Source of the DNA: Dromiciops gliroides
Taxonomy: Eukaryota > Chordata > Mammalia > Microbiotheria > Microbiotheriidae
Assembly (NCBI RefSeq): GCF_019393635.1
Contig: NC_057867.1
Location: forward strand, 56,804,492 to 56,868,491
Direction of reading: 5' to 3'
DNA length: 64,000 nt
The notes beneath the pieces are model-generated. The model was not told the DNA's origin. It saw only the letters and a list, made by a program, of their open reading frames with translations, and did no database searches. Shown piece after piece: positions 59,525 through 64,000 of the stretch (position 1 is the first letter of the stretch; each line of letters begins with the position of its first letter). A program made the position numbers and the translations under genes.

Positions 59525-60240
59525 CTCTTTTTAAGAATGTTTATTTTATTTTTTCCCAACTACATATAAAAACAATTTTACTATTTTAAGAATATTTTTG
59601 AGTCCCAAATTCCCTCTCTCCCTTTCCCTCCCCCCTCATTGAGAAGGCACGCACTTTGATGTTGATTACACATGTGCAGTCATGTAAAACAGTTCCATAT
59701 TAGCCATGTTGCAAAAGACATATTCCAAAAGAAAGTAAAAATGTATGCTTCAATCTACATTTAGACTATATCAGTTCTTTTTCTAGAGGTAAATACTATT
59801 TTTCATTGTAAACCCTTCAGAATTGTGTTGGATCATCTTGTTGTTGAGAATAGCTAAGTCATTCAGAGTTGATCACCATATGATATTGCTGTTACTGTGT
59901 ACAATGATTGCCTGGTTCTGATCGTTTCACTTTGCATCAGTTCATACATACATTCCCAGGTTTTCCTGAAACTATCCTGCTCATCATTTCTTATAGCACA
60001 AGAGTATTCCATCACAATTATATACCACAACTAGTTTAGTCATTCCCTGATTGATAAGCATCAGTTCAATTTCCAATTCTTTGCCACCACAAAAAAGAAC
60101 TGTTATAAATATTTTTGTACTTAGAGGACTTCTTCCTTTTACTTTGATCTCTTTGGGATCTTTGGAGCTATAGTGGTATTACTGGGTCAAAGGGTATGTA
60201 CAGTTTTTTAGCCCTTTGCACATTGCTCCAAATTGCTCTA
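59525..60240 (-). mobile_element. L1 LINE 3' end, antisense
   Basis: Same landmarks as the two copies to the left: TTTTCCCAACTACATATAAAA, AGCACAAGAGTATTCCATC, TACTGGGTCAAAGGGTATG. Confidence 0.85.
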
Positions 60241-61280
60241 TGATATTTCCTAAATACTTTATAGAATAAAAAAAATGAGTGTGCCTAACCCTAATCCAGC
60301 CTTTACCCCTCTATGCCCTGGTCTCAAACAAATCAGGTCTGATCTTTGGGGACTCTGACAAATATATCCTGTTTTCTCTTTGGTTCATTATGTCCACTGA
60401 GAGCTTACACTGGGAACATCACTGAATATAGATTGTGTATACCTCATGATTTTTTTTCTTCACAGATATGGGTGACAGTCCCTCTAGCTCCCATACAAAC
60501 ATTCAGGATAACAAATTTAAATCAAGGATGGGTCACCTTTTATTTAACCTCACTAAGTGTTATGGTTCATCAGTTATTACTGAAAGAATTTAAAATTATT
60601 TTATTTACTGGTCATGCTTTGTTATTTGTTGTTCTTCTCTTTTCACAACAGGTAGGAAGATCACATAGACAGTAGATAAAAATCAAATCTTTGTGTACAC
60701 ATGTAAAGTGCATTAGAGAATTGGGACAATTCTCCATTGTAAGTGAGACTGCTTCTCTGAAGGAGGCTGAAGAAATAGGCACCATGCCAAAGCCAATAGG
60801 AAGAGTTTCCAGGGACAGCAAGTCACTGTTGCTGATTCCTCCATTCTTGGAAAAGTACACAGGTACAAAAGGGCCAAAAAAAAATGGTTCCATCTATAGG
60901 TCACCAAGGTGATAACTGATTACTTTCTGGACCAGTCTGACTTTGATCCACATAAAAATACTTTCATTTGAAATATCCAGATAACAGAACCAAAGGTAGC
61001 TGCTAAATTGCCTTCATCCTTCACCTTGCTTTATATGTGGAACCACCTTCTAAGAGGAAATTGGAAAGAGAGACACCAATTACATTTTTTTTTATTTTTG
61101 AAGAGTGATCCATTTAGGCTTGTGACACAATGTGCCTTTTGGGAAATGATAGTCATAATACTATATTTCAGGCACAGATGCAAAATGAAATAAAATAGGA
61201 TATTTCAGGGAGAAAACACATTTAGGGATCTGAATTATTCACAGAATTTTACTCAATTTTCTACTTTACTTGGCATGTAA
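60241..61280. other. Non-coding sequence
   Basis: No gene or confident repeat. Overlapping frames of up to 109 codons lack recognisable domains. Confidence 0.45.
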
Positions 61281-61289
61281 AAGCACATA

Positions 61290-61740
61290 ACCAAAATTAG
61301 AGACCTGAAGTACTAGCCACTAGCCTCCAGCCCTGGCTCTGCCATATACTTGCTGGGTGACCTCAAAGAAGTCATTCAGCCTGAGGAATCTCAATTTCCT
61401 TATCACAGGATCAGGGGGAGTCCCTTTCAGCTCCAACATCGGGAAATATAGATGATGTGAAACAAAATGATTTATTTTAAAATTAAATTAAAAAGAGATC
61501 CTTGGTAATGCTGGAGAGAACAGTTTCAGTTGATTAAAGAGGTCAAGGTCTGAAACCAGATTGTGAACTGAGGGCTAACTGAGAAAAAAAGGAAGTGGAA
61601 GCAATGAGTCAGTATAGGTAGCTTTTTCAAGAAATTTGGAACACAGGAATTTGGACCTCAGTTTCCCTTTATGTAAAATGAGACAGTTGGACTAGATGGC
61701 CTCTAAGATCCCTGCCACCTCTGGAGCTATGATCTTATAC
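61290..61740 (+). repeat. Diverged MIR/CORE-type SINE pieces
   Basis: 61315-61440 has CCAGCCCTGGCTCTGCC and TTGCTGGGTGACCTC. 61655-61740 has TGTAAAATGAGACAGTTGG and ACTAGATGGCCTCTAAG. Confidence 0.65.
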
Positions 61741-62159
61741 TGTTCCCCTAGAGGCACCAATAACTCCCATAGAACATCTCACAAACTAGTCTGCCTGGAA
61801 TGGAGGGAGAGTAAGATGAAGGGAAGAGAGAGCCAGGTGGAATTTATGGGGTGAACTAAGGTATGATGCAGCCTCTGAAACTCCCATTGGTCATGTGGTT
61901 TGAGGGCTTCGCCAACAGCCATCTAGGGACCAAATAAAATGGAATCATTTGATCTTGGCGAAAGAAGGGATGGTGTACACTTTTGTAATTTGAAAAACTG
62001 CTTTACTTTGAAAAGCAATATCCAATTGGAAGCTATTTCATATTTAATCAAGATAGATAGGTAATTATATAATTGTTCTGGGTCATCTTCTCTTGTCCCT
62101 CTGTACTCTCTTACAGACTTCAGCTCTCATGAGTTTAACTCTAATCTCTTTGCAGTTGA

Positions 62160-62370
62160 CATAGCTATATATACGTATGTATATAAACCCCATGCATATA
62201 TGTACATATTATTCGTGCATTATATATATACATTTTAGGACTGGAGATATATGGGTACATGTTTGTATATACACCTGTGTACAATGTGTATGTATATGTG
62301 CGTGGGTATGTGCATATGTGCATGTGTGCACATATGTATGCATGCATTAATGTGTGTATATGTCTATCTC
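62160..62370. repeat. TA/TG compound microsatellite
   Basis: Alternating TATA, GTGTG and CATG runs. Confidence 0.85.
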
Positions 62371-62706
62371 CAGCCCTGATCTATTCCCTGAGCTTTATTC
62401 TCCCATCACCCATTGTCTATGAGACTTTTCAGATTAGATGTCTTGAGGACAAATTAACCCGTCCAAATTTGAATCCATTCTTTTTTTCTTCCAAACCCTC
62501 TCCCTTCCAAACTTGCCTATTTCAGTTGAAGGCACCACTATCTTTCAGGTCTCCAAGTTTCCTAACCCAGTATTATTTCGGCCTCTTTACTCTACTTCAC
62601 AATCCACATCTAATCAGTAGCCAGATCTTGTCATTTCTACTTTATTGATCTTTCTTGAATCCAGCCCATTCTCTCCACTCTCACAGTTACCACCTTAATT
62701 CAGATT

Positions 62707-62810
62707 CTCAGCATCTCTTGCCTAGATCATTGCAACCATCTCCTAATTCATCTCCCTGCTCAGCATCTCTTGCCTAGATCATTGCAACCATCTCCTAATT
62801 CATCTCCCTG
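62707..62810. repeat. Perfect 52-bp tandem duplication
   Basis: The unit beginning CTCAGCATCTCTTGCCTAG at 62707-62758 is repeated without change at 62759-62810, inside old, otherwise diverged L2 sequence. Confidence 0.97.
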
Positions 62811-63350
62811 CCTCATCTCTCCTTATTCTAGTTCATCCTATACAGTGCCACCAAAGCGATTTTCAGTGCAGAGTTGACCATGTGATTAAGTCCCTTACTT
62901 AAGCAACCCCAGTGCCTTCTTATTGCCTTTAGGTTGAAATAGAAACTCCTCTATTTCATGATTAGAGCTCTCCACAGCCTGGCCCCAGCCTATTTTCTCA
63001 GCCTCATTGGATGGTACTCTCCCCCTGGCCTGCACCATCCAGCTGAACTGCCCTCCTCTCTGTTCCTCACTCAGAACACTTCATTTCCCATATCCTCACT
63101 TTACACTGGCCAGCCCTCATCCCTCACACAAAGCCAATCTCTTCCTTTAAGATGGTGCTTGAGCTGCTTTTTCTGAATAAAGCCTTTCCTGACTCCCTCT
63201 CCCCTCCATGCCTGATTGTCTAGCACCCTCCCCCTCAGACTGCCTTCTGTTCAATTACTTTGTAACAAATAGATATTTATGTTTGCAGTCTTATGTTTAT
63301 GCTGTATATATTTTACAGGGACTTGTTTGGCCTATTCGAATGTTAACTCT

Positions 63351-63495
63351 TTTTTTTGGTTAGGCAATTGGGGTTAAGTGACTTGCCTAGGGTCACACAG
63401 CTAGTAAGTATTAAGTGTCTGAGTTCGGATTTGAACTCAGGTCCTCCTGACTCCAGGGCCAGTGCTCTATCTACTGCACCACCTAGCTGCCCCTT
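63351..63495 (-). mobile_element. WSINE1/MAR1-class SINE, antisense, nested in L2
   Basis: T-rich start, GGCAATTGGGGTTAAGTGAC, CCAGTGCTCTATCTACTGC and CCACCTAGCTGCCCC. GAATGTTAACTCTTTT occurs immediately before and after it. Confidence 0.94.
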
Positions 63496-63599
63496 GAATG
63501 TTAACTCTTTTGGAGTAGGGACTATTTCAAACTTTCTCAGTGCCTGGAAGATAGCTAGTCTTAATAAATGCTTGATGATTGACATATATAACATATTGG

Positions 63600-63925
63600 T
63601 ATGTGTAGTTATGTCTATCCATCCATCCATTCATCTATCTGTCTATCTCTATATCTATGTATATGCATACATACACACATATACATATTTCTCTCTATAT
63701 ATTACTTATATGTGTATTTTTGTTTCCTTCCCCTTGCTGGAACATGTCATAGCTGAACTTTTGTTATCCTTCAGCACTAAGCACATTATATGTGTATTGT
63801 GCACATGTATGTACAACATCATGCACACACATATAGTGAGTGTACATGTAATGTACACATACCATATACACATATATGTACATATCCTATATATGTGTGT
63901 GTATGTGTGTATGTATATACAGGGG
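63600..63925. repeat. ATCC, TATC and TA/TG microsatellites
   Basis: CCATCCATCCATTC at about 63619, TCTATCTATA-type runs to 63660, then ACACATATA and TGTGTATG runs to about 63920. Confidence 0.85.
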
Positions 63926-64000
63926 GTACTTAATGCATGTTTAATGAATTAGAATTATTGTTGAAAAGAGTGTATGACAGAAGGGAAATGATAACCATCT

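Larger units (their letters stand above)
62630..63580 (+). repeat. L2 LINE 3' part, with internal tandem duplication and nested SINE
   Basis: It shows the L2 order: TGCCACCAAAGCGATTTTC, CCCCAGTGCCTTCTTATTGCC, GAGCTCTCCACAGCCTGGCC, CTGTTCCTCACTCAGAACAC, then after the SINE GAATGTTAACTCTTTTGGAG and a CTTAATAAATGCTTGATG tail. Confidence 0.88.

Noticed and set aside
60346..60912. Overlapping 73-109 codon frames on both strands
   Set aside because: No domain, no conserved pattern, no splice or repeat context; consistent with chance.
63356..63952. 198-codon plus-strand frame
   Set aside because: It is made of an antisense SINE, an L2 tail and a TA/TG microsatellite.

Overview
The window looks like a piece of a marsupial genome. 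The evidence is the repeats: many short tRNA-derived SINEs of the WSINE1/MAR1 kind, MIR/CORE-type SINEs, L2 and CR1/L3 remnants, truncated marsupial-type L1 3' ends, and no Alu- or B1-like elements. The species cannot be fixed from sequence alone. An Australian lineage is possible because some SINEs resemble WSINE1 and WALLSI, recalled from memory.

One protein-coding host gene is recognisable: SLITRK4, on the minus strand, with its whole coding sequence in one exon (6571-9087, 838 codons). Downstream in gene orientation (about 6570 to 2830) is a likely AT-rich 3' UTR. It contains the broken traces of what may be an old processed pseudogene (4119-5080, minus). Upstream, a polypyrimidine tract and AG just before the start codon point to a spliced 5' UTR. 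A GC-rich island at about 11.85-14.6 kb probably carries the promoter and first exon. It is crowded with GA/CT and CA microsatellites and contains a minus-strand TATA-like box near 13.51 kb and a candidate splice donor at 12.95 kb. SLITRK4 is X-linked in human, so this may be marsupial X sequence (inference).

From 14.6 to about 23.6 kb the sequence is non-coding with only old repeats, including several related LINE-like blocks at 20.2-22.4 kb. From 23.65 kb onward the window is a gene-free mosaic of retroelements. Many SINEs carry clear target-site duplications and several are nested in L1, L2 or CR1/L3.

The most striking non-host element is a 3.7-kb LTR provirus (29586-33298, minus-strand orientation). 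Its two 358-bp LTRs differ by one base, it has a 4-bp target duplication, and near its 5' end it has an intact 291-codon reading frame. That frame has two N-terminal hydrophobic segments, a proline-rich middle and a zinc-knuckle-like motif with a histidine replaced by tyrosine. No pol domain was seen, so it looks like a recent non-autonomous endogenous retrovirus. No CRISPR, bacterial-type operon, rRNA gene or functional tRNA gene was seen.
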